Below, piece after piece: positions 16,466 to 25,534 of a stretch of 64,000 nt of DNA (position 1 is the stretch's first letter; every line of letters begins with the position of its first letter). The DNA lies in the NCBI GenBank assembly GCA_020635905.1, contig JACJYV010000001.1, positions 1,302,001 through 1,366,000 on the forward strand. Direction: 5' to 3'. The notes under the pieces are model-generated. The model ran no database searches. It had not been told where the DNA came from and saw only the letters and a program-made list of their open reading frames with translations. This stretch comes from Bacteroidia bacterium (GTDB lineage: Bacteria > Bacteroidota > Bacteroidia > J057 > JADKCL01). Made by a program: the position numbers and the translations under genes.

Positions 16466-19126
16466 GTGTCATTAAAATCAAGAGATCAACTTCGTCAGAT
16501 ATTTACGGATGGATCTATTCCCACTCAGGAAGATTTTGCCAATATCTTCGATTCCTATCCCAACCATGTGGATGACGGAATCCGGAAATCATCGACCTCG
16601 GCCCTCGAAGTGCAATCCGCAGGCCCCAAAAAGGAGGTCATTCGTCTGTATGACAATTTCGCCGACGAAAATCCTGCCTGGAGCCTCCAGCTCAAGCCTT
16701 CCGACACCCAGGAGGGCCTGACCATAGCAGACGGAGGCGGAACGCCCCGCATGTTTGTGAGCAAAGCCAATGGAAATGTGGGGATTGGCACAGAATCACC
16801 CACCGAAAAGCTGCATGTGGAAGGCAAAACCAAAATCACGGGGGGATTGGCCCTGGATGGCACCCTTTCCATTCAAAATGGTCCCCAGAATCCCCAGGGA
16901 GTGATTCGCATGTCGAATGCGGCCTGGGCGCCCAATACCATGGTCCAGGTGCAGCCCGCCCCCTTCCGGGTCGAAAATGCCTTCGGCATCGTCAATTACG
17001 ACGCGGGCGGAGCCAATGCCGGCAAATCCATGGTCATGGACACGGCGGGAAATGTGGCCCTGGGTGGTACGGTACCGGCTCAAAGGCTCACCCTGGTTAC
17101 CGCGGGTGCAGCTCTGGGGGTGGACAATCAGGCGACCTTTCAGGCGAAAAACGCGGCCGGAGCCTATGAGCATTTCCTCTGGCCCCGCTGGTCCGACAAT
17201 ATCATGTACCTCAATTATGGGTCCAGCGGCTTTCACATCCGCAATAATACCTCGGCCTCGGCCATGTTCATGAAGTCCAACCTGTTTGTGGGCATCGGCA
17301 CCACCGATCCCCAGGCCAGATTGCAGGTGGCGGGAGGCGCCATCATGCCCCAGCATGGCCCGGGCGACGATGCCGGGATTGTATTTCCCAAAAATCCCGG
17401 TGGGGGCGGCGGAGACGGGGCCTGGATCAAGTATTACGTGCGGTCAGGTGAAGCCACTACCCTGGAAATTGGCATCAGCAACGACCCGGACGATCACATT
17501 GCCTTCATGTCTTCCGGAAATGTGGGCATTGGTACCAATGCACCAGCTTACAAACTGGATGTGGTGGGCACGGTCAAGGCCAGTGGCATGGTGGTCACCA
17601 ACAGCGGCGAAGCGGATATCAACTACATCGATACCGCCAATGGCCAGAACTGGCAGGCCGGTACCAACGCCAACGGATTTTATATCTACGACAACGATTA
17701 CCGGCTGGTGGTCAAGCCCGGCGGACTTGTCGGCGTGGGCACCCGCAATCCCAAAGCCCTCCTCCATGCGGCAGGCGACCTGGTGCTGGGCAACGGCGAG
17801 AATAATAAGAATTTCATCTTCCATTCCCGCGGCAACATTGGCGATTTCCTGCAAATCACCACCGACGACGCGGCCGGAAACTGGGCCTGGGGCAATGGGA
17901 TCATCCTGAACCGGGCAGGTTTTGTGGGAATCGGCGGCGGACCCGGCCATGCTTTGCATGTGCAGGAGGGCATAACCGGCTGGCAGGGACGTTTTCAGAA
18001 TGGAAATTCGAATGTCTATCTGGCCCACGATGCCGGGTACGGCATCCACATCAATACCGGGGGTAACCCCGACGGAGGGCGCTACGGCCTGGAAGTGCGT
18101 AATGCCACCCAGCAGCACCTGCTGGTCCGTGACGACGGCTTCGTTGGGATAGGTGCAGGCCCCACCCTGCCCTTTCACGTGGTCAAAAATAATCCGGCCA
18201 ACTGGCAGGCCCTCTTCAATAACGGCCCTTCGGCCGTGTATTTGGCCCACTCTGCCGGGTATGGCATGCATATCAATACCGGGGTGGCCAACGATGCCAG
18301 CCGCTATGCCCTGGAAGTGCGCAATGCCAGCCAGCAGCACCTTTTTGTCCGCGACGACGGAAACGTGGGGATTGGAACCGGGGCCCCGGCGGCCAGATTG
18401 CACGTGGTGGGTGGAACCATCATGCCGCAGGTCGGCGCGGGTGATAATGCGGGCATTGTTTTCCCAAAAGACGCCTTCGGCGGCTCGGGAGACGGAGCCT
18501 GGATCAAATATTATACCCGCGGGGGTGAGGCCACCACCTTTGAGATTGGCACCAGCAACGATGCCGACGATCACATCGCCATCATGGCATCCGGAAATGT
18601 GGGTATTGGAACCAATGCCCCGGCAGGTAAGCTGGATGTGCGCGGCGCCATCCATGCAGGAAATTCTGATATTTATTTTACCCATACCAGTCATAACCAC
18701 ACGGGATTTGGAAATACCCTGGGCTATGCTGCAATTGAAAATGCGGAAAACTATGGGGCCCTGATGATCCTCGGAAGATCGACTTCCAATGCCAGGTGGG
18801 TAAGAATGTATGACCACGTTCGGGCATCGGCCTCCTTTAATACCGACTCTGACAGGCGCCTGAAGGAAGATATTACCAATCTGGACTATGGGTTGAAAGA
18901 GGTTCTTGCACTCAGACCTGTCTCCTATAAACGCAACGATCTCCCCGGTGATGCCGTCCATATTGGGCTGATTGCCCAGGAGGTGCAACCCATTCTGGGG
19001 GAACTCGTTTTCCAGGGCCAGACCGAAGAGGATGACATCATGTCCATCTCCTACCAGGGCATAATCCCGGTATTGATCAATGCCATCAAGGAGTTGAAAC
19101 AGGAGATTGAAATATTGAAAGCATGA
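16466..19126 (+). CDS. Tail fibre 1 with C-terminal S74 chaperone domain (Pvc13-like)
   Basis: 886 residues, starting at GTG (SLKSRDQLRQIFTDGSIPTQ is the shared fibre N-terminus that also opens fibre 2). The body consists of eight repeats of the 'GNVGIGT..P..KL.V.G' type (for example NVGIGTESPTEKLHVEG, NVGIGTNAPAYKLDVVG, NVGIGTGAPAARLHVVG), which build a trimeric shaft. One ~56-residue module (VYLAHDAGYGIHINTG ... RYGLEVRNATQQHL) occurs twice. The C-terminus is an intramolecular chaperone of peptidase S74 type (NTDSDRRLKEDITNLDYGLK ... HIGLIAQEVQPILGEL), which normally trims itself off after trimerisation. Likely attached to the baseplate for target binding. Confidence 0.92.
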   Translation: MSLKSRDQLRQIFTDGSIPTQEDFANIFDSYPNHVDDGIRKSSTSALEVQSAGPKKEVIRLYDNFADENPAWSLQLKPSDTQEGLTIADGGGTPRMFVSKANGNVGIGTESPTEKLHVEGKTKITGGLALDGTLSIQNGPQNPQGVIRMSNAAWAPNTMVQVQPAPFRVENAFGIVNYDAGGANAGKSMVMDTAGNVALGGTVPAQRLTLVTAGAALGVDNQATFQAKNAAGAYEHFLWPRWSDNIMYLNYGSSGFHIRNNTSASAMFMKSNLFVGIGTTDPQARLQVAGGAIMPQHGPGDDAGIVFPKNPGGGGGDGAWIKYYVRSGEATTLEIGISNDPDDHIAFMSSGNVGIGTNAPAYKLDVVGTVKASGMVVTNSGEADINYIDTANGQNWQAGTNANGFYIYDNDYRLVVKPGGLVGVGTRNPKALLHAAGDLVLGNGENNKNFIFHSRGNIGDFLQITTDDAAGNWAWGNGIILNRAGFVGIGGGPGHALHVQEGITGWQGRFQNGNSNVYLAHDAGYGIHINTGGNPDGGRYGLEVRNATQQHLLVRDDGFVGIGAGPTLPFHVVKNNPANWQALFNNGPSAVYLAHSAGYGMHINTGVANDASRYALEVRNASQQHLFVRDDGNVGIGTGAPAARLHVVGGTIMPQVGAGDNAGIVFPKDAFGGSGDGAWIKYYTRGGEATTFEIGTSNDADDHIAIMASGNVGIGTNAPAGKLDVRGAIHAGNSDIYFTHTSHNHTGFGNTLGYAAIENAENYGALMILGRSTSNARWVRMYDHVRASASFNTDSDRRLKEDITNLDYGLKEVLALRPVSYKRNDLPGDAVHIGLIAQEVQPILGELVFQGQTEEDDIMSISYQGIIPVLINAIKELKQEIEILKA

Positions 19127-19341
19127 ATTACCTGAAAACGATCAGGAAAAATCAAACTTTGTATCTCCCCGGGGAGATGCCTGCCTCCTTCTGTCCGGAA
19201 GAGGCCCGCATGCTCCTTGTCCCTTATGCTGAAAATAGCACGATTTCAGTACTGGTGCTGAATTCCCAATTGCGGGAAATCCACCAGTGGCTCTGGTTTA
19301 TCATTCTATGTAAATTTTTTTCTAACATAAAATTTACAATT
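19123..19341 (+). other. Open in-frame leader between the two fibre genes
   Basis: A stretch of 73 codons from the ATG at 19123 (overlapping the stop of fibre 1) stays open and in frame with fibre 2. It reads MNYLKTIRKNQTLYLPGEMP, then a region ending in hydrophobic residues (WLWFIILCKFF), and is unlike fibre sequence. It could be an N-terminal extension, a small protein gene whose stop was lost, or untranslated DNA. The inverted repeat at 19309-19338 favours the last. Confidence 0.4.
19309..19338. promoter_or_regulatory. Perfect 10-bp inverted repeat before fibre 2
   Basis: TGTAAATTTT (19309-19318) and AAAATTTACA (19329-19338) form a perfect stem with a 10-base loop ending three bases before the chosen ATG at 19342. 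It may be a weak terminator after fibre 1, an operator, or an RNA hairpin controlling fibre 2 translation. Confidence 0.5.
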
Positions 19342-21639
19342 ATGTCCATTAAAACCAGAGATCAACTCCGTCAGGTGTTTACCAACGGAGGCATCCCTAA
19401 TCAGGATGATTTCGCCAATCTCTTCGATTCCTTCGCCAACCTCACGGATGACGGGATTCGGAAATCTGCCACCTCGGCACTGGAAGTTCAGGCTGCCGGA
19501 CCGAAAAACGAGACGATCAGGCTGTACGACAATTTCAATGATGAAAATGCCGCCTGGTCGCTCCAACTCAAGCCCGACGCCACCACTGAAGGCTGGACCC
19601 TGGCCGACGGGGGAGGAACTCCCAGGCTGTTTGTCAAAAAAGCCAATGGCAATGTGGGGGTGGGAACCCTCAACCCCACGGAAAAGTTTCAGGTGGAGGG
19701 TAAAGCCCGTATCACGGGCGGCTTGAACCTGGAAGGAACCCTTACCATGGCCAAGGGACCGCAAAACCCGTCCGGGTTTTTGCTGTTTACCGACGCCTCC
19801 TGGCCGGCTTCCAGCAAAGTCCAGATTCAGGCTTCGCCCTTCAACACCAATAACGCCTTCGGCGTGGTGAATTACGATGCCAACGGCGCCAATGCGGGTA
19901 AATCCTTCGTCTTCGACCTCAATGGCAACCTGGCCATTGGCGGACAGACCGCCTCGCAGAAACTGACCATCAATACCAACGGAGCTGCTATCGGGGTGGA
20001 CAATCAGTCCACATTCCAGGCCAAAAATGCGGCCGGAAATTACGAGCATTTCCTCTGGCCCCGCTGGTCCGACAACATCATGTACATGAATTTTGGCGCA
20101 AATGGTTTTCACCTGCGCAATAATTCCTCTGCTTCGGCCATGTTTGTCAAAGACAACCTGTACGTGGGCCTGGGTACCACCGACCCCAAACAAAGGATGC
20201 ACATTTCAGGCGGCAACCTGGGGTTGGACGGAAAATCTGCCATTGTGCTGGGGGGCTGGAATTCCAATGAACCGGCTGCCACTCCTGAAGCCCAACTGGT
20301 GCTGGATGGGGTGCACAACATGGGGTACAACCTCAGCACCAAGCTCCTGATCCGGGGTATGGACAATGAATCGGATGTGAAGGCCATTTCGGTGGTGGAT
20401 GAAAACTCCAAAGAGCTGTTTTATATCAAATCCATGCCTATCAATGCCGGGGAAAGTTACTTCCGTGGAAAGGTCGGCATCGGCACCACTACCCCCGGAG
20501 CCTTGCTGGATGTGGGTGGATTCATCAACGATGAAAAGGTGGGATCCGTCCTGGGCAGGCTTCAGGAAGGAAACACTGCGGGTGACGGTACCTGGCTGGG
20601 AGTAAAGGGTTACGGAACGGATACCAATAAATATGGCGGCAAGAGCCTGGCTCTGGAGCACCATTTTTATGGAATCGCCAACAGTTCGGTCAACTTCTTC
20701 CGGGGAGGCAGCTCTACCGGCGGCTTCCTTACCTTCAATACCAATGATAACTCCGAGCGGTTGAGAATTACCCCGGAAGGCAAGGTTGGAATAGGTACTC
20801 CTGGTCCCGAACAGGCTTTCCATGTGAAAATGGGAATCACGGGCTGGCAGGGCAGATTTCAGAATGGGGCTTCCAATATCTATCTGGCCCACGATTCGGG
20901 TTACGGCATGCACATCAATACGGGAGCTCAGAACAGCAATGGCAGGTATGCCCTGGAGGTACGCAACGCCAGCCAGCAGCACTTCTATGTCCGCGATGAC
21001 GGAAACGTAGGGATCGGGACCGGTACTCCGGATGCCAGATTGCAGGTCTCGGGTGGTACCATCATGCCGCAGGCAGGAGCAGGAGATGACGCCGGGATCG
21101 TATTCCCGAAAAATGCGTTTGGCGGCGGCGGAGATGGCGCCTGGATCAAATACTATACCCGCAGTGGAGAATCCACCACCTTCGAGATGGGCACCAGCAA
21201 CGACGGAGACGACCACATTGCGCTCATGCCTTCCGGAAATGTGGGCATTGGTACCAATGCACCTGAATCCAAGCTCCATGTGAATGGAACCGTACGGGCT
21301 CATTCCCGCACGGGTGGTTATGCGAGGGGAAGTGTGGCCGCCGATGGACAGTGGCATGATATCACAGGCAGCCTCAACGGATTGCATGCCTTTGAGGTGA
21401 TTGCCGCGGCTTCCGTGTCAGGTTGGCACTGCATGGCGCATGGCATTTGTTGTGCCGCTTTCGGTGATCCCCCGAATAATTGCCACGTAACCTATGGAGT
21501 TTATAATTCAGAATCAGTAACCCGGATTGAAATGCGTTTTCTGGGCTCAACCTATGATTATAAACTTCAGATTCGCACCGCCGGGGACTATCCGGGCACG
21601 GTGAATATCAATTACAGCATATCAGAGCTTTACGTCTGA
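19342..21639 (+). CDS. Tail fibre 2 with an alternative tip
   Basis: 765 residues from the ATG at 19342, chosen because it opens the same N-terminal module as fibre 1 (SIKTRDQLRQVFTNGGIPNQ). The frame is open 73 codons further up, to an ATG at 19123 that overlaps fibre 1. The shaft has seven 'VGIGT..P'-type repeats and one copy of the YLAHDSGYGMHINTG module. It lacks the S74 chaperone. Instead the last 100 residues form a different, cysteine-bearing tip (GQWHDITGSLNGLHAF, VSGWHCMAHGICCAAFG, NPGTVNINYSISELYV-like end), likely receptor-binding. An inverted repeat lies immediately before the start. Confidence 0.9.
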   Translation: MSIKTRDQLRQVFTNGGIPNQDDFANLFDSFANLTDDGIRKSATSALEVQAAGPKNETIRLYDNFNDENAAWSLQLKPDATTEGWTLADGGGTPRLFVKKANGNVGVGTLNPTEKFQVEGKARITGGLNLEGTLTMAKGPQNPSGFLLFTDASWPASSKVQIQASPFNTNNAFGVVNYDANGANAGKSFVFDLNGNLAIGGQTASQKLTINTNGAAIGVDNQSTFQAKNAAGNYEHFLWPRWSDNIMYMNFGANGFHLRNNSSASAMFVKDNLYVGLGTTDPKQRMHISGGNLGLDGKSAIVLGGWNSNEPAATPEAQLVLDGVHNMGYNLSTKLLIRGMDNESDVKAISVVDENSKELFYIKSMPINAGESYFRGKVGIGTTTPGALLDVGGFINDEKVGSVLGRLQEGNTAGDGTWLGVKGYGTDTNKYGGKSLALEHHFYGIANSSVNFFRGGSSTGGFLTFNTNDNSERLRITPEGKVGIGTPGPEQAFHVKMGITGWQGRFQNGASNIYLAHDSGYGMHINTGAQNSNGRYALEVRNASQQHFYVRDDGNVGIGTGTPDARLQVSGGTIMPQAGAGDDAGIVFPKNAFGGGGDGAWIKYYTRSGESTTFEMGTSNDGDDHIALMPSGNVGIGTNAPESKLHVNGTVRAHSRTGGYARGSVAADGQWHDITGSLNGLHAFEVIAAASVSGWHCMAHGICCAAFGDPPNNCHVTYGVYNSESVTRIEMRFLGSTYDYKLQIRTAGDYPGTVNINYSISELYV

Positions 21640-21747
21640 GCATAACCCATGAAGGCAGAATTCCATATCCCCGTTTTCACCCTCCGGCCCCTGGCCAGAG
21701 GTGAAGGCGTATGGGGCGGAACAGCTGCCTTACCGCATGATTCCACA

Positions 21748-21773
21748 ACCCGGGATGGCTTGCCATCCCGGGT
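21748..21773. repeat. 12-bp perfect hairpin, REP-like
   Basis: ACCCGGGATGGC (21748-21759) and GCCATCCCGGGT (21762-21773) are perfect reverse complements separated by TT. There is no T-run, so it is not a typical terminator. It lies in the 188-base gap between fibre 2 and the Pvc12-like gene, which shows no other structure. Confidence 0.6.
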
Positions 21774-21827
21774 GGGTCATGGAAATTTCGCCCCCCGCAG
21801 GCCAAATGCGATTAAAATGAAAACAAG

Positions 21828-24182
21828 ATGAGAAGTCCGACCACCATCAGCCCCCGTCTCCCGGATTCTCCGGGCATGGACTACGAACTTCTGAAAAAGA
21901 AAGGTCTGGAAGTCATTCAGCGGCTGGCTGGCATGACCTGGACGGATCACAACAGCCACGATCCCGGCATTACCATGCTGGAAGAAATCGCCTATGCCCT
22001 GACTGACCTGGGTTATCGCCTGAATTTTCCCATGGCCGATCTGCTTGCTTCCGAGGAAAGCACCCCTTATGCCAGCCTGTATTCTCCTTCCGTCCTCCTT
22101 ACCTCCCGTCCTGTAACCCTGCTCGACCTGCGCAAGCTGGTCATTGACGTGCCCGGGGTGAAAAATGCCTGGGTGCAGAAAAACCTGAAAACTGAGCCGG
22201 CCATCTATATCGACGAGGAGGGGAATTTTACCCTGCAAATTCAGACCGGGCAAACACCCCTGCCTTTGAAAGGGATTTATTCCGTGATGGTCGAACCCGG
22301 ACCTTCCAAAACCGGGAATTTTGGAGAATCCAGCGGGGATGATTCCTCCCTGAAACGCATGATCGTGGCCCGCCTCAACGCCAATCGCAACCTCTGCGAG
22401 GATTTTGAGGTGACCATCCTGTCCCGCGAGCGGATCAAAGTGAAGGCCGACATTGCAGTCGGACACACGGAAGATCCCTCTTTGCTCATGGCAAAGATCT
22501 GGTACAGCCTGGCCGCGGAGTTGTCTCCTCCCCTGAGCTTTCTTACCCTCCGGGAGGCCCTGGCCCAGGGTTACACCATTTCAGAGATCAAGGATGGCCC
22601 CCAGCTGGACCACGGCTTTTTGCCTGATCCTCCCCTGAAAGCGGCTGGACGTAAAACCGTGATCCGCACTTCAGACCTCATTTCCAGCATGATGCGGGTG
22701 GAAGGCATCGAAGTGGTGCAATCCATGAAAATCGGGGTGGGAGATACCCTGCAGGACTGGTCTTTTGACCTTTCCCCTTCGGCCACCCCCGAATTCAGCC
22801 CCCGCGAAAGTTCCATCAACCTGTACCGCGGCAATGTGCGGGTCATGCCCGATATGAATCTGGCGTTGGCCCTCTACGAGGAAATGATCCAGGCAGATTT
22901 GCCCGCCATTCCTCCTGCCTCCGAGAATGAAATAATCCCTCCCACGGGTCGTGAACGCAATATTGCCCGCTACCAAAGCATCCAGGACCAGTTTCCCAAT
23001 ACCTACGGGATCAACGAACTGGGGCTTTCCTCCACGGCCTCGCCCCAGCGGCTGGCCCGGGCCCGTCAGTTGAAAGGATATTTGCTGTTTTTTGAGCAGA
23101 TTCTTGCCAATTACTTCTCCCAGGCTGCCCGCATGAATAAATTATTGTCCTGGCACCACCCTGAGGAGCGGACCTATTTCTCCCAGACGCTCGACCGGAT
23201 TCGTGAAATTGAGCACCTGGTAAATTTTGGCTCCCTGGAAGAATGGCAAAATGAGCTGGATCGCCTGAATCAGGTCAATGAAAAGGATCATTCGCGGCGC
23301 ATTCGCTTCCTCAATCACCTGATTGCCCGCTTTGGAGAGGATCCTGATGAAATTCTGCCCCTGACGGGTGAGACAGAAATCTCCCTTTCACTGCAAAAGA
23401 TTGAAGCCCGCAAAGCTTTCCTCCGCGATTATCCCGCCATCAGTTCCAACCGCGGCCGTGCCTTCGATTACAGCCTGCCCTCCTGGGATTCTGACAACGT
23501 CTCGGGTTACGAAAGCCGCATTGCCCGCATTTTGGGGATCCGCAGTTCCCGCCGCCGTCAGTTGGTGCAGCAGGTGGATAATGTGTTTCAGAATGAAGAG
23601 GGATTTCACCTGGTGGAGCACATTCTGCTGCGCCCCCGCCCGGAAGACCTGCCCAATTCGGGACCCCGCGAGTATCCGGGCGCAGTCTTCAGCATGACCC
23701 CTTTTCAGAATCCGGAAACCAAGGAAAAATATACCCGTTGCGTCAGTCCGGCCCACGGTCTTACCGAGGGCGAATGGCTCAGCATGTACGTTACCCCCGA
23801 CGCCCGTACCGTGGTCAGGGCCAGTAACATCACGCGCAATACCTTCGATGTGCAGCCTACGCTTTCCTTTGGAGCCAAGGAATTTGTCAAGTGGGAATAT
23901 CACCGTCCCAAGGCCAAGAACCCCTTCACTTTTCCCTTTATCATCAACCCGGAGCAGGACATTGATCCCTTTTCCCTGGAAATGACCCTGGTTTTTCCGG
24001 GCGAAGCCGGTCGTTTTGCCGACGAAGGCTACCGCATCATGGTGAGGCAAACCATCGAACGGGAGACCCCGGCTCACCTGACCTGGAATGTACTGTGGCT
24101 GAATAATGCGGACATGATGGAATTTGAAACGGCCTGGATGGATTTCCTGGTCAGATTACAAGAAAGGAGTACAAATGAGTAA
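21828..24182 (+). CDS. eCIS Pvc12-like baseplate protein
   Basis: 784 residues. The early segment, LAGMTWTDHNSHDPGITMLE followed by IAYALTDLGYRL, is the signature of the second baseplate J-type protein (Pvc12) in eCIS loci. It is followed by a J-like body (LDLRKLVIDVPGVKNAWV, LREALAQGYTISEIKDGP, MMRVEGIEVVQSMKI). C-terminal sequences such as GFHLVEHILLRPR are also family-typical. With the Pvc11-like protein it is expected to form the wedge heterodimers of the baseplate. The stop overlaps the start of the next gene by eight bases. Confidence 0.92.
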   Translation: MRSPTTISPRLPDSPGMDYELLKKKGLEVIQRLAGMTWTDHNSHDPGITMLEEIAYALTDLGYRLNFPMADLLASEESTPYASLYSPSVLLTSRPVTLLDLRKLVIDVPGVKNAWVQKNLKTEPAIYIDEEGNFTLQIQTGQTPLPLKGIYSVMVEPGPSKTGNFGESSGDDSSLKRMIVARLNANRNLCEDFEVTILSRERIKVKADIAVGHTEDPSLLMAKIWYSLAAELSPPLSFLTLREALAQGYTISEIKDGPQLDHGFLPDPPLKAAGRKTVIRTSDLISSMMRVEGIEVVQSMKIGVGDTLQDWSFDLSPSATPEFSPRESSINLYRGNVRVMPDMNLALALYEEMIQADLPAIPPASENEIIPPTGRERNIARYQSIQDQFPNTYGINELGLSSTASPQRLARARQLKGYLLFFEQILANYFSQAARMNKLLSWHHPEERTYFSQTLDRIREIEHLVNFGSLEEWQNELDRLNQVNEKDHSRRIRFLNHLIARFGEDPDEILPLTGETEISLSLQKIEARKAFLRDYPAISSNRGRAFDYSLPSWDSDNVSGYESRIARILGIRSSRRRQLVQQVDNVFQNEEGFHLVEHILLRPRPEDLPNSGPREYPGAVFSMTPFQNPETKEKYTRCVSPAHGLTEGEWLSMYVTPDARTVVRASNITRNTFDVQPTLSFGAKEFVKWEYHRPKAKNPFTFPFIINPEQDIDPFSLEMTLVFPGEAGRFADEGYRIMVRQTIERETPAHLTWNVLWLNNADMMEFETAWMDFLVRLQERSTNE

Positions 24183-25533
24183 GGATACCGCCCTTTTCCG
24201 GAATTCGCGCGACCGCGTCCTGGACTGGATGCCCAATCTAAGCACCTTTCCTATCCGCGACCATGATCTGTTGCCTTTCAGCCCCAAAGTGGGATATAAT
24301 AATCAGGGCTCGCTTACCCTGAAAAACAGCCAGTTTGGGGTGGAATATACCCTGGTGGATGTTTCCACTAACCCCGACGGGGTCAAAACCGGCAATGCCA
24401 AACGGGGCACCGGCGGTGACCTGCAGTTTCTGACGGGTCCGCTGACCAACCGTTTCTATACATTCCGCATCAAGGCCCGGAAATTTACCCTCAGCGGCAC
24501 CACCAAAGTCTATGGACCGGGCTCCCTCATGCTCAATACGGTGACCCTGCAGGTGGGGCTGGATTTGTCGCTGGTACTGGATCTCACGGTCAAACTGGTC
24601 GATTTTGATACCCAGACCGGGGTCATCATTCACAAAGCCCAGAAAGATGTAGCTTACGAGCTTTACACGGACGATACAGATATATTACTGGGTAAAAATG
24701 ATTCTGGCGATGGAGGCATTCTGACCATTCCCACTTCCAAACTGAAGGAAGATACGGTGATCAAGGTGAAAGCCATCAACCAGAATTCGGGCCAGGGGGA
24801 GGCAGAATACCTGGAAAATAAAATCGAAGTGCTGGTGCGTCCCAATCCGGACCTGCAACTCACGGTGCTGCAGCCCATTATCGACTTCAATACGCCCCTG
24901 CAGCTCAAAATTGCCAATTCTCAAAAGAGCACCAATTACACCCTGCGCACCCAGGCCATGGACAATGACTTCTGGGATCCGGCCACGCAGATGAATGAAA
25001 TCACCTCGTTGGAATGGGAGGGCACCGACGGTGACCTGATCCTGAGCTCCTTCCCGATCAAGGAAGACTCCGTTTTCAATATCATTGCCCGTAAAATCTC
25101 CACCATCCACGTGGTGGATGATGGCTTTGGTAACCTGAGCAATCACCCGGTGGAATTGCAGCTTACCCAGATTGTGCAGGTCCAGGCCCGGCCCGATACC
25201 AGCCTGCCCGTGGCAGCCAATCCTGCGGAAGTGGAGGCCAATGAAACGACGGTCATTCAGGTCAGCAATCCCCAGAAGGGGATTCATTACCAGCTTCGCA
25301 ACGATGTCAATAATTCCAAAATCGGCAATCCTGTATTCTTCAACTGGAACCGCGGGATCGGGCAGACGGCACTCAATATGGATTATGTAATTGGAGGTTT
25401 TGTGGGGGATACGGTAAATCTGCCCAGCAATAAAATCACCGCTGAGAAAACTTTCAATGTGCTGGCCACCAAAGCCAAGACCGGAATTTCCGCCAAAATG
25501 GATACCGTGGTAACTGTGACCGTCAAACCCTGA
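24175..25533 (+). CDS. eCIS-linked protein of unknown function with four Ig-like repeats
   Basis: 452 residues from the ATG at 24175, which overlaps the preceding stop; an upstream TTG at 24124 is less likely. No signal peptide. The protein contains four ~110-residue repeats. Each opens with a 'L.L.N.Q....Y.L' motif (LTLKNSQFGVEYTL, IIHKAQKDVAYEL, LKIANSQKSTNYTL, IQVSNPQKGIHYQL) and ends with a 'F.I.A' strand (TFRIKARK, VIKVKAINQ, VFNIIARKI, TFNVLATKA). This suggests a chain of beta-sandwich domains. Sitting between the second baseplate protein and the tape measure, it could decorate the baseplate or form a cage-like appendage (inference). Confidence 0.75.
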   Translation: MSKDTALFRNSRDRVLDWMPNLSTFPIRDHDLLPFSPKVGYNNQGSLTLKNSQFGVEYTLVDVSTNPDGVKTGNAKRGTGGDLQFLTGPLTNRFYTFRIKARKFTLSGTTKVYGPGSLMLNTVTLQVGLDLSLVLDLTVKLVDFDTQTGVIIHKAQKDVAYELYTDDTDILLGKNDSGDGGILTIPTSKLKEDTVIKVKAINQNSGQGEAEYLENKIEVLVRPNPDLQLTVLQPIIDFNTPLQLKIANSQKSTNYTLRTQAMDNDFWDPATQMNEITSLEWEGTDGDLILSSFPIKEDSVFNIIARKISTIHVVDDGFGNLSNHPVELQLTQIVQVQARPDTSLPVAANPAEVEANETTVIQVSNPQKGIHYQLRNDVNNSKIGNPVFFNWNRGIGQTALNMDYVIGGFVGDTVNLPSNKITAEKTFNVLATKAKTGISAKMDTVVTVTVKP

Positions 25534-25534
25534 A

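Noticed and set aside
17444..18988. Minus-strand frame of 514 codons inside fibre 1
   Set aside because: Mirror image of a repetitive fibre gene; the translation has no known features.
16466..21639. Repeats in the fibre genes considered as CRISPR-like or tandem arrays
   Set aside because: They are protein-level 'VGIGT' shaft repeats with varying DNA sequence and no regular spacers.
21649..21831. 60-codon plus-strand frame between fibre 2 and Pvc12
   Set aside because: Contains the hairpin at 21748-21773, has low protein character and an overlap with the next gene; judged non-coding.
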